This document shows, one piece after another, positions 19,220 through 27,617 of a DNA stretch of 64,000 nt; the stretch's first letter is position 1, and each line of letters begins with the position of its first letter. Origin of the DNA: Geodermatophilus africanus (GTDB taxonomy: Bacteria > Actinomycetota > Actinomycetes > Mycobacteriales > Geodermatophilaceae); the NCBI RefSeq assembly GCF_900107105.1, contig NZ_FNOT01000004.1, positions 186,001-250,000 on the forward strand, given 5' to 3'. The translations under genes and the position numbers were made by a program. The notes under the pieces were generated by a model, which was not told where the DNA came from, searched no databases, and was given only the letters and a program-made list of their open reading frames with translations.

Positions 19220-19945
19220 CTATCGGGCGCCGGGGGAGGGCAGCCGGTCCCCGGCGCGCGACGCCGTGACGGTCACCGCCGCGCCGCCGCCGTCCACCAG
19301 CCAGGCCGTGCCGTGCCCGGCGACCCGCGCACCGTCGCCGTCGAGGTGGACGGCGGTGTCCTCGTCCAGCGCCAGGCCCCGCCCGCCGCCGGCCAGGACG
19401 GTGAGCAGCCGCGGCAGGGTGCCCCACTGCGCGCAGTGCACGTCGACGGTCCACGGCACCACGCCCAGGCCGTCGACGACGGACACCTCGTCGAGGTCCT
19501 CCGCGGCGTCCTCCGGGCAGACGCGGACGCCACCGGCCCGCCACCCGCCGACCACGGCCCGCCCGGCGGCCACCGCGGCCCCCGCGGAGAACCCGGCGTA
19601 GGGCCGCTCCCCCGCGGCCAGCCAGGCCCGCAGCTCGCCGACCACCGGCGCCAGCGCGTCCGCGTACGCCGGGGTGAGCCCGCCGCAGACCAGCAGGGCG
19701 TCGGCGTCGCCGAGGGCGGCCACGTCGAGCCGCCCGCCCAGCGGCACCAGCACCGGGACCGGCTCGCACGGGGCGGTCCGTCGCAGGACCTGCGCCCACC
19801 GGGCGGACTGCACCTCGCCGTCCCCCTCGTCGAGCACCAGCGTGGCGACGGTGGGCGCGGTGCCCGCGGCCTCGAGGAAGGGCCCGTACACGGCGGCGGC
19901 GGCCGACGGGTCCCAGCCCCCGCCGATCAGGTGGACGGTGGGCAC
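19220..19945 (-). CDS. peptidase E-like/class I glutamine amidotransferase-fold protein
   Basis: A 241-residue protein of the S51 peptidase clan. The nucleophile elbow is YAGFSAGAAVAAGRAVVGG (Ser near 119). It is preceded by DALLVCGGLTPAYADAL and followed by GLGVVPWTVDVHCAQWG, where the His of the triad is expected. S51 enzymes cleave Asp-X dipeptides or act as cyanophycinases; which applies is unclear. A strong Shine-Dalgarno (GAGGAGG) precedes the GTG at 19945. Divergent from udgX. Confidence 0.75.
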   Translation of the reverse strand: MPTVHLIGGGWDPSAAAAVYGPFLEAAGTAPTVATLVLDEGDGEVQSARWAQVLRRTAPCEPVPVLVPLGGRLDVAALGDADALLVCGGLTPAYADALAPVVGELRAWLAAGERPYAGFSAGAAVAAGRAVVGGWRAGGVRVCPEDAAEDLDEVSVVDGLGVVPWTVDVHCAQWGTLPRLLTVLAGGGRGLALDEDTAVHLDGDGARVAGHGTAWLVDGGGAAVTVTASRAGDRLPSPGAR

Positions 19946-20021
19946 GGGGCCTCCTCGGGTCGGCGGACGAGCCGCGACAGTCTGCCCTGCGGCGCGGCCG
20001 CATCTGCGGTCTCATCGGGCC

Positions 20022-20708
20022 ATGAGCCAGGAGAACGTGCCGGCGCAGCCGCCCACCGGTGTCGGGCTGGACGGGCTGCGGGCCGCCGCGGCCGGCTGCC
20101 GGGCCTGCGAGCTGTGGGAGCCGGCCACCCAGACGGTGTTCGGGGAGGGCCCGGAGACCGCGCGCGTGGTCTTCGTCGGCGAGCAGCCCGGCGATCAGGA
20201 GGACCGCAAGGGCGAGCCGTTCGTCGGCCCCGCGGGCCGGCTGCTGGACCGGGCCCTCGGGGATGCCGGCATCGAGCGACGAGACGCCTACATCACCAAC
20301 GCCGTCAAGCACTTCCGCTTCACGCCGACACCCAAGCGGCGGATCCACCAGACGCCCGGACCCGAGCACCTGCGGGCCTGCCGCCCCTGGCTCGAGGCGG
20401 AGTTCGCCGTCCTGCAGCCGGAGGTGGTCGTCTGCCTGGGCGCCACGGCAGCCAAGGCGCTGATCTCGCCGTCGTTCCGGATCACCAAGGAGCGGGGGCA
20501 GCTGCTCCCCTGGACCCCGCCGGGCGTGGCCCGCGCGGAGGCCGGCGACGACAGCCCCGCGGACGACGACGAGGACGCGCCGCACCAGACCTGGATGCTG
20601 GCCACCACCCACCCCTCGGCGATCCTGCGGACGCCGGACGAGGCGCGCGCTGCGGCCTACGACGCGCTGGTGGCCGACCTGCGAGTGGTGGCGCACGCCC
20701 TGGCCTGA
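20022..20708 (+). CDS. udgX: UdgX-type uracil-DNA binding glycosylase
   Basis: A 228-residue member of the uracil-DNA glycosylase superfamily. Motif A GEQPGDQEDRKGEPFVGPAG is near 53-72, and the active-site THPSAILR is near 196. Between them is KRRIHQTPG (about 105-113), the R-loop with the His that defines UdgX, the subfamily known from mycobacteria to form a covalent bond with uracil-containing DNA. N-terminal cysteines (CRACELW) and further Cys residues fit the 4Fe-4S cluster of family 4-like UDGs. An acidic insertion (DDSPADDDEDAP) lies before the last motif. It is followed by repeat copy 4. Confidence 0.92.
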   Translation: MSQENVPAQPPTGVGLDGLRAAAAGCRACELWEPATQTVFGEGPETARVVFVGEQPGDQEDRKGEPFVGPAGRLLDRALGDAGIERRDAYITNAVKHFRFTPTPKRRIHQTPGPEHLRACRPWLEAEFAVLQPEVVVCLGATAAKALISPSFRITKERGQLLPWTPPGVARAEAGDDSPADDDEDAPHQTWMLATTHPSAILRTPDEARAAAYDALVADLRVVAHALA

Positions 20709-20734
20709 GCACGCCCTGGCTTGAGGAGGCCTCC

Positions 20735-20797
20735 GGCCTCCCTGCAGGGTCCCGCCGCGAAGCTTGCGGGGAGTGGGGGGCAGGGAGGTCCTTCTCC
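20735..20797 (-). repeat. dispersed stem-loop element, copy 4
   Basis: The outer arms GGCCTCCCTGC (20735-20745) and GCAGGGAGGTCC (20780-20791) are complementary but have a sequence unlike copies 1, 3 and 6. The conserved middle reads GCAAGCTTCGCGGCGGG on the minus strand. The GAAGGACC end faces the downstream ohr gene rather than the udgX stop, so this copy is reversed relative to most others. Confidence 0.75.
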
Positions 20798-20819
20798 TGC
20801 GCGGATGCCGCCCGGCGGG

Positions 20820-20825
20820 TAGGAC
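20820..20825 (+). promoter_or_regulatory. -10-like box, leaderless ohr
   Basis: TAGGAC ends 6 nt before ATG 20832. Confidence 0.4.
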
Positions 20826-20831
20826 GGTCGC

Positions 20832-21275
20832 ATGGACCGCGTCTACACGGCCGAGGCAACCGCGTCCGGAGCCCGCACCGGGGAGGTCCGATCCTCCGAC
20901 GGCCGGCTCGCCGCCAGCCTGTCCCGCCCGGCGGAGATGGGCGGGGACGACGGCCCGGGCACCAACCCCGAGCAACTGTTCGCCGCCGGCTACGCCGCCT
21001 GCTTCCACAGCGCGATGCGCTTCGCGCTCCGGGACCTCGGGCTGACCCCGCAGGCGCTCGAGGGCTCCTCGGTGACCGCCGAGGTGCACTTCCTCCGCGC
21101 GGCACCCGGCGACTTCGGCCTCGCCGTCGACCTCCGGGCGCGGCTGCCGCAGCTGGACGACGAGCGGGCCCGGCAGCTGCTGGAGCGGACGCACACCATA
21201 TGCCCGTACTCGCGGGCCACGGCGGGCAACGTCGAGGTCGGGCTGCACGTCGTCCCGGCGGCCTCGGCCGCCTGA
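20832..21275 (+). CDS. ohr: organic hydroperoxide resistance protein (Ohr/OsmC)
   Basis: A 147-residue thiol peroxidase that reduces organic hydroperoxides with lipoyl or thiol donors. The two catalytic cysteines are in GYAACFHSAM (Cys near 57) and HTICPYSRATAGN (Cys near 122), with the activating Arg upstream and the PGTNPEQLFAAG motif before Cys57. Length and motif order match Ohr rather than OsmC. A -10-like box lies 6 nt upstream. No OhrR regulator is adjacent; the nearest MarR gene is at 38.3 kb and paired with a transporter. Confidence 0.92.
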   Translation: MDRVYTAEATASGARTGEVRSSDGRLAASLSRPAEMGGDDGPGTNPEQLFAAGYAACFHSAMRFALRDLGLTPQALEGSSVTAEVHFLRAAPGDFGLAVDLRARLPQLDDERARQLLERTHTICPYSRATAGNVEVGLHVVPAASAA

Positions 21276-21285
21276 ACCAGGCCGC

Positions 21286-22674
21286 TCAGCCGCGCGCGGA
21301 CGGCTGCGCCGAGCGGGAGACGCGGAACGCCCAGAACGACGGCACGACCAGCGCCACGACGACCATCGCGGCGATCACCACCACGCCGCCGGAGGCCATC
21401 GCCGTCGTGACGCCCGCGGCGCTCGCGAGCGCGCCGGCCCGCAGGTCCCCCAGCCGGGGCCCGCCGGTGACCACCACGATGAACACGCCCTGCATCCGCC
21501 CGCGCATGTGCTCGGGCGCGGCCAGCTGCAGCATCGACGAGCGGAGCACCGCGCTCACCATGTCGCCGGCGCCCGCGATCGCGAGGCAGACCACGGCCAG
21601 CCACAGCGTCGGCGCGAACCCGAAACCGATGATCGCCACACCCCACACGGCGACCGCGACGACGACGACCGCACCCTGCCGGTCCACGCGCGACACCCAG
21701 CCCGACGTCAGCCCCATGAGCAGCGCACCGATCGAGACGCCGGCGAACAGCCAGCCCAGGCTGTTCGCCGAGTCGGCGTAGCGGCCCTCCGACAGCTCCG
21801 GGAAGACCGCCTGCGGCCAGGCGAAGAGCATCGCGACCACGTCGACGACGAAGGTCATCAGCAGCACCGGCTGGGTGCGCAGGAAGGCGAACCCCGCAGC
21901 CACGCCGCGCACGGCCGCGCCCAGCCGCAGCGGCCCGGCCTCGCGCCCCGGGGGCAGCGGCGGCAGCCCGCGCAGCAGCAGGACGGCGACCAGGAAGCCG
22001 AGCGCGTCGACGGCGTAGGTGACCGGCAGGCTGCCGACGGCGATGAGCAGCCCGGCCAGCAGCGGGCCGGCGATGACCCCGACCTGGCGCACGGTCATCG
22101 CCAGCGCGTTCGCCGCCGGCACGCCCGCCGTCCCGACGAGCGCGGGGATGACGGCGCTGCGGGTGGGCTGGTTGACCGCGGTGAACCCGGAGAGGCAGGC
22201 GGTGAGCACCCACAGCAGCGCCAGGCTGCCGCCCCCGGGCAGCAGCGCCTGCGCCGCCAGCAGCGCGCTGGTCACCGCCGAGCCGGCACCGGTGACCAGC
22301 ATCAGCCGCCGGCGGTCCATCGAGTCGGCGATCGCGCCGCCGAGCAGGCCGAAGACGACCAGCGGCACGAGCGCCACCACCGAGGTGACGCCGACCAGCA
22401 GGGAGGAGCCGGTGAGCGCGTAGACCTGGTACGGGACGGCCACCAGGGTCATCTGCTGGCCGAGCATCGTGGCGGCCACGCCCCAGAACAACCGCCGGTA
22501 GTGCGGGTTGCGCAGCGGGGTGGTGTCGATCGCCCAGGCGCGGCGGCGACGGTGGCCCCGCTGCAGGGACCCGCGCCGAGCCCTTGTCGGCCTCTCTGCA
22601 GGGGCCCGCCGCGAGCCTGCGAGCGGTGGGGGGCGGAGAGGTCCTTCCTGGGGGGCAGCGGGGTCCTTCTTCAC
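21286..22674 (-). CDS. MFS transporter (EntS-like), N-terminus formed by a repeat element
   Basis: A major facilitator with about 12 helices. The homologous part starts at IDTTPLRNPHYRRLFWG and contains LGGAIADSMDRRRLML, NQPTRSAVIPALV and RGRMQGVFIVVVTGG, as in enterobactin-exporter-like MFS proteins. Between the homologous start and the nearest upstream in-frame start, GTG 22674, there is no ATG, GTG or TTG. GTG 22674 overlaps the pdxH stop in a GTGA junction, which gives 462 residues. The first 40 or so residues are then a translation of repeat copy 5. Either this extension is real, or a rare start codon (CTG or ATC) near 22540-22566 is used. Confidence 0.75.
   Translation of the reverse strand: MKKDPAAPQEGPLRPPPLAGSRRAPAERPTRARRGSLQRGHRRRRAWAIDTTPLRNPHYRRLFWGVAATMLGQQMTLVAVPYQVYALTGSSLLVGVTSVVALVPLVVFGLLGGAIADSMDRRRLMLVTGAGSAVTSALLAAQALLPGGGSLALLWVLTACLSGFTAVNQPTRSAVIPALVGTAGVPAANALAMTVRQVGVIAGPLLAGLLIAVGSLPVTYAVDALGFLVAVLLLRGLPPLPPGREAGPLRLGAAVRGVAAGFAFLRTQPVLLMTFVVDVVAMLFAWPQAVFPELSEGRYADSANSLGWLFAGVSIGALLMGLTSGWVSRVDRQGAVVVVAVAVWGVAIIGFGFAPTLWLAVVCLAIAGAGDMVSAVLRSSMLQLAAPEHMRGRMQGVFIVVVTGGPRLGDLRAGALASAAGVTTAMASGGVVVIAAMVVVALVVPSFWAFRVSRSAQPSARG
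22554..22670 (-). repeat. dispersed stem-loop element, copy 5 (compound, nested)
   Basis: Begins right after the pdxH stop (TGAAGAAGGACC on the minus strand). The outer arms (22655-22666 and 22554-22564) are GGACCCCGCTGC and GCAGCGGGGCC, perfectly matched apart from one bulge. A complete second element lies inside, with arms at 22633-22644 and 22589-22599 (GGACCTCTCCGC, GCAGAGAGGCC). The whole block is in frame with the MFS gene downstream. Confidence 0.85.
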
Positions 22675-23327
22675 GGCGCGAGCCGCTGGACGACCCAGCC
22701 GCCCCCCTCCTCGTCGTCGCGCGCGAAGCGCAGCCGGTCGTGCAACCGGTCGGCCCCGCCCTGCCAGAACTCGACGGAGTCGGGCACCACCCGGTAGCCG
22801 CCCCAGACCTCGGGTCGCGGCAGCTTCCCGCCCGCGGTGTCGGCGTCCAGCCGGCGCAGCCGCTCGACCAGCTCCTCGCGCGAGTCGACCGTCGTCGACT
22901 GGAGGGAGGCGGCGGCCGCCAGCTGCGCGCCGCGGGGGCGGGGGTCCCAGAGGTCGTCGCTGGCGGTGTCCCCGACGCGCTCGACCCGGCCGGTTACCCG
23001 CACCTGCCGCTGCAGCGCGTGCCACGGGAAGACCAGGGCCGCGCGGGGGTTGACCGCGAGCTGGGCCCCCTTGGCCGAGGCGTAGCTGGTGGCGAACACG
23101 AAGCCGGCCTCGTCGTAGCCCTTGATGAGCACGATGCGCGCGTCGGGTGCGCCGTCGGCGTCGGCGGTGGCGACCACGACGGCGTTGGGCTCGGGCAGCT
23201 CCGCGGCGACGGCGTCGGCGAACCAGCGGTCGAACTGCTCGACCCACGTGGCGGCGAGGTCGTCCTCGCGGAGGCCCCGGGTCTCGTAGTCCCTGCGCAT
23301 GCGGGAGAGGTCGGGCACGACCTCCAT
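22671..23327 (-). CDS. pdxH: pyridoxamine 5'-phosphate oxidase
   Basis: A 218-residue FMN enzyme that oxidises pyridoxine or pyridoxamine phosphate to pyridoxal 5'-phosphate, the cofactor used by SerC nearby among others. It begins LSRMRRDYETRGLREDDL, then ARIVLIKGYDEAGFVFATSY (FMN and substrate contacts), a QVRVTGRVERV strand, and closes with the family signature PDSVEFWQGGADRLHDRLRF. The length is normal. The ATG at 23327 is 21 nt from a 58-bp palindrome. The stop overlaps the next gene's possible GTG start. Confidence 0.93.
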   Translation of the reverse strand: MEVVPDLSRMRRDYETRGLREDDLAATWVEQFDRWFADAVAAELPEPNAVVVATADADGAPDARIVLIKGYDEAGFVFATSYASAKGAQLAVNPRAALVFPWHALQRQVRVTGRVERVGDTASDDLWDPRPRGAQLAAAASLQSTTVDSREELVERLRRLDADTAGGKLPRPEVWGGYRVVPDSVEFWQGGADRLHDRLRFARDDEEGGGWVVQRLAP

Positions 23328-23343
23328 GCTGTCACCCGCCTGC

Positions 23344-23410
23344 CCCGCGAGATCTGCACAGTGGTGGTCATCGGGCACCCGATGACCACCACTGTGCAGA
23401 TCTCGTCGGG
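23344..23410. repeat. 58-bp perfect palindrome (67 nt with flanks)
   Basis: The arms 23348-23375 and 23378-23405 are 28-bp perfect inverted repeats around a CA spacer. The left arm starts CGAGATCTGCACAGTGG. One unpaired T at 23406 aside, four more outer pairs (23344-23347 with 23407-23410) extend it. It lies in the divergent pdxH-citrate synthase intergenic region, 21 nt from the pdxH start and about 50 nt before the likely citrate synthase -10. Confidence 0.95.
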
Positions 23411-23456
23411 AGGGAGCCGGCCCCGCCCCGGGTGCCCCCGGCGCGTCGGCACGGCT

Positions 23457-23462
23457 TAGGGT
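23457..23462 (+). promoter_or_regulatory. -10-like box for citrate synthase gene
   Basis: TAGGGT lies 65 nt before the ATG and would give a leader of about 60 nt with an AGAGGAG Shine-Dalgarno. Confidence 0.4.
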
Positions 23463-23527
23463 CGCAACCGCAGTCGTGCGCCGCCCCCCGTGCGCGCACG
23501 AGTCCCGCGCGCAGAGGAGCATGCGAG

Positions 23528-24652
23528 ATGGCGGACGACTTCGTACCCGGCCTGGAGGGCGTCATCGCCTTCGAGACGGAGATCGCCGAACCCGACAAGG
23601 ACGGCGGCTCCCTCCGGTACCGCGGCGTCGACATCGAGGACCTCGTCGGCAAGGTCACCTTCGGCAACGTGTGGGCGCTGCTGGTCGACGGGAAGTTCGG
23701 GCCGGGCCTCCCGCCGGCCGAGCCGTTCCCGATCCCGGTGCACAGCGGTGACGTGCGCGTCGACGTCCAGGCTGCGCTCGCCATGCTGGCCCCGTTCTGG
23801 GGCTACCGCCCGCTGCTGGACATCGACTCCGAGACCGCCCGCGACCAGCTGGCCCGGGCCGCGGTCATGGCACTGTCCTACGTGGCGCAGTCCGCCCGCG
23901 GCATCGGCGTCCCCGCGGTGCCGCAGTCGCGCATCGACGAGGCCGCCACCATCGTCGAGCGGTTCATGGTCCGCTGGCGCGGCGAGCCCGACCCCCGCCA
24001 CGTCGCCGCCGTCGACGCCTACTGGACGTCGGCCGCCGAGCACGGCATGAACGCCTCCACCTTCACCGCCCGCGTGATCGCCTCGACCGGCGCCGACGTC
24101 GCCGCCTCGATGTCCGGCGCGATCGGCGCGATGTCCGGCCCGCTGCACGGCGGCGCTCCCTCCCGGGTGCTGCACATGCTCGACGGCGTGGAGCAGGTCG
24201 GCGACGCGGACAAGTACGTCAAGGACCTCCTCGACCGGCACGAGCGGCTCATGGGCTTCGGCCACCGGGTCTACCGCGCCGAGGACCCGCGCGCCCGGAC
24301 GCTGCGCAAGGCCGCCAAGGAGCTCGGCGCTCCGCGCTTCGAGGCCGCGCTGGCCCTCGAGCAGGCCGCCCTGAGGGAGCTGCGCGAGCGGCGTCCGGAC
24401 CGGCCCATCGAGACCAACGTGGAGTTCTGGGCGGCGATCGTCCTGGACTTCGCGGACGTCCCCAGCCACATGTTCACCTCGATGTTCACGTGTGCCCGCA
24501 CCGCCGGCTGGTGTGCGCACATCCTCGAGCAGAAGAACACCGGGCGGCTCGTGCGGCCGTCGGCGCGCTACATCGGCCCGGGCCCGCGCAAGCCCGAGGA
24601 GGTCGAGGGCTTCGACACCATCAAGACCAAGCCCATCGACCAGCCGGCCTGA
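23528..24652 (+). CDS. citrate synthase 2
   Basis: A 374-residue type I/II-like short citrate synthase that condenses acetyl-CoA with oxaloacetate. Active-site segments are AEHGMNASTFTARV (His near 172), SGPLHGGAPSR (near 205), MGFGHRVYRAEDPRAR (His near 243) and DFADVPSHMF (Asp near 310). The product is closest in layout to mycobacterial CitA, the second citrate synthase. ATG 23528 has AGAGGAG at good spacing; ATG 23521 is in another frame. The order citrate synthase-SerC continues a conserved actinobacterial block. PEP carboxylase upstream supplies its oxaloacetate. Confidence 0.93.
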   Translation: MADDFVPGLEGVIAFETEIAEPDKDGGSLRYRGVDIEDLVGKVTFGNVWALLVDGKFGPGLPPAEPFPIPVHSGDVRVDVQAALAMLAPFWGYRPLLDIDSETARDQLARAAVMALSYVAQSARGIGVPAVPQSRIDEAATIVERFMVRWRGEPDPRHVAAVDAYWTSAAEHGMNASTFTARVIASTGADVAASMSGAIGAMSGPLHGGAPSRVLHMLDGVEQVGDADKYVKDLLDRHERLMGFGHRVYRAEDPRARTLRKAAKELGAPRFEAALALEQAALRELRERRPDRPIETNVEFWAAIVLDFADVPSHMFTSMFTCARTAGWCAHILEQKNTGRLVRPSARYIGPGPRKPEEVEGFDTIKTKPIDQPA

Positions 24653-24655
24653 AAC

Positions 24656-25844
<1,189 letters not shown>

Positions 25845-25848
25845 GCGA

Positions 25849-25892
25849 GGCCCCTTGCGGGAGCCCACCGGAGGTGGACCCCGCGGGGGGCC
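25849..25892 (+). terminator. long hairpin after serC
   Basis: Paired blocks GGCCCC/GGGGCC, GCGGG/CCCGC and CCACC/GGTGG surround a GGA loop. It starts 5 nt after the serC stop. Different in sequence from the dispersed element, although it has a similar GGCCCC...GGGGCC frame. Confidence 0.6.
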
Positions 25893-25973
25893 GGCACGCA
25901 GCGTGTCCACGACGACACGCCGCCCCGGGACGGACCGTTCGCCACCGGCCGTGGACGCCGGCCGGGCAGCTGG

Positions 25974-25979
25974 CAGCAT
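25974..25979 (+). promoter_or_regulatory. -10-like box, leaderless beta-amylase gene
   Basis: CAGCAT ends 7 nt before GTG 25987. Confidence 0.4.
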
Positions 25980-25986
25980 CGCCGGT

Positions 25987-27438
25987 GTGAGACGCGTCAC
26001 CACGGCCCTCGCCGTCCTCGGGCTGGTGCTCGCCGGCACCGGCACCGCCCAGGCCGCGCCCGGGGACGGGCCGGTGCCGCCCGGGCCCGTGGCCCTCGGC
26101 AACCCGGAGTTCACCGCCAACGTGATGGCGCCGCTGAAGGTGACCGACTGGGCCGCCTTCGAGGCCGACCTCGCGACGGTCGCCGGCTACGGCGTGGACG
26201 CGGTCAGCGTCGACGTGTGGTGGGGCGACGTCGAGGGCGCGGCGGACAACCGCTTCGACTGGGCCTACTACGACCGCGTCTTCGCGACCGTCACGGCCGC
26301 GGGCCTGGACCTCGCGCCGATCCTGTCGTTCCACCAGGCCGGCGGGAACGTCGGTGACGACTACACCAGCCTGCTGCCGCCCTGGCTGTGGGAGAAGTAC
26401 GCCGGCGTCACCCACCGCGGCGTCCTGCTCGGCCCGACCGGCCTCCAGCACCGGAGCGAGCAGGGCAACCACAGCCGCGAGAGCGTGCAGGGCTGGGCCG
26501 ACCGCGTCGTGATGGGCGAGTACCGCGACTTCACCCGGGCCTTCGAGCAGCAGTACGGCGACCGCTACGCCGACGAGGTCGTCGAGGTCAACGTGTCGCT
26601 CGGCCCGTCCGGCGAGCTGCGCTACCCGTCCTACAACCAGCACGACGACGGCACCGGCTACCCGACCCGTGGCGCGCTGCAGGCCTACTCGCCGCTGGCC
26701 GTGCGCGACCTGCAGGAGTCGGTGCTGCGCCGCTACGGGTCGCTGGCGGAGGTCAACCGCGCCTGGGGCACCGACCTGCGGTCGGTGGACGAGATCGGCC
26801 CGCCCGCGGACGCCGAGGCCTTCTTCACCGGCCTGGCCTACCGGGACACGCAGTACGGCCGCGACTTCGTCGACTGGTACAACGGCTCGCTGGTCGACCA
26901 CGGCGAGCGGGTGCTGCGCACGGTCGTCGCGACCCTCGGCGGGGACTTCCCGGAGGCCGACATCGGCTACAAGGTGCCGGGCATCCACTGGCAGATGACC
27001 CACCCCGTCCACCCGCGGGCCACCGAGGTCACCACCGGGCTCGTGCAGACCAGCGTCGACCTCGACTCGTGGGCGACCGGGCACGGCTACCAGCGGATCG
27101 TGGAGCTGGCCAACCGCTTCGACGGCGGCGCACGCGAGGTGGTTCTGCACTTCACCGCGCTGGAGATGGACGACCAGCCCGGTCCCGAGGCGTACTCGCT
27201 GGCCCAGACCCTGGTCGGCTGGATCGGCGACCACGCGTACCGCGCCGGCGTCGGGCTGAAGGGCGAGAACGCGCTGGCCGGCGGCGTCCAGTCGAACGAG
27301 GGCTGGGACAACATCGAGGAGGCCTTCGCGACGTGGGGCTACCTCGGCCTCACCGTGCTCCGGATGAGCGACGTCGCCTCGGGCACCGGGCAGCGCCGGT
27401 ACGCGGAGTTCATCGCGGAGTACGGCCCCGCCGCGTGA
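25987..27438 (+). CDS. secreted GH14 beta-amylase
   Basis: A 483-residue exported glycoside hydrolase family 14 enzyme that should release maltose from starch ends. The signal peptide is residues 1 to about 23 (ALAVLGLVLAGTGTAQA). The TIM barrel follows with VSVDVWWGDVEG, ILSFHQAGGNVGDD, the proton-donor Glu in SLGPSGELRYPSYN (about 210), YKVPGIHWQ and the second catalytic Glu in LKGENALAGG (about 427). The plant equivalent of the third motif has Cys where this has Ala. There is no starch-binding domain. GTG 25987 is supported by a -10-like box and by the signal peptide. It interrupts an otherwise conserved serC-sepH order, so probably acquired by the lineage. Confidence 0.9.
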   Translation: MRRVTTALAVLGLVLAGTGTAQAAPGDGPVPPGPVALGNPEFTANVMAPLKVTDWAAFEADLATVAGYGVDAVSVDVWWGDVEGAADNRFDWAYYDRVFATVTAAGLDLAPILSFHQAGGNVGDDYTSLLPPWLWEKYAGVTHRGVLLGPTGLQHRSEQGNHSRESVQGWADRVVMGEYRDFTRAFEQQYGDRYADEVVEVNVSLGPSGELRYPSYNQHDDGTGYPTRGALQAYSPLAVRDLQESVLRRYGSLAEVNRAWGTDLRSVDEIGPPADAEAFFTGLAYRDTQYGRDFVDWYNGSLVDHGERVLRTVVATLGGDFPEADIGYKVPGIHWQMTHPVHPRATEVTTGLVQTSVDLDSWATGHGYQRIVELANRFDGGAREVVLHFTALEMDDQPGPEAYSLAQTLVGWIGDHAYRAGVGLKGENALAGGVQSNEGWDNIEEAFATWGYLGLTVLRMSDVASGTGQRRYAEFIAEYGPAA

Positions 27439-27536
27439 GGGAGGCGCCCCCTGACCCCCGCCACCCGCAACGGACCCCGCAGGGCGGCCGGCGCGCCACG
27501 CCGGGCGAGCCTGCCGACGCGCTCCCGCGCGCGCGG

Positions 27537-27542
27537 ATAGCC
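27537..27542 (+). promoter_or_regulatory. -10-like box upstream of sepH
   Basis: TAGCCT in an ATAGCCT context lies about 76 nt before the sepH ATG and implies a leader with an AGGAGG site. The rest of the 27439-27617 gap shows no gene. Confidence 0.3.
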
Positions 27543-27617
27543 TCGGCAGCGGACCTCCCCGTCCCGGGGCCGGTCCGCCCGCCGTCCCGACCCGAGCACC
27601 GACCCAGGAGGCCGCCC

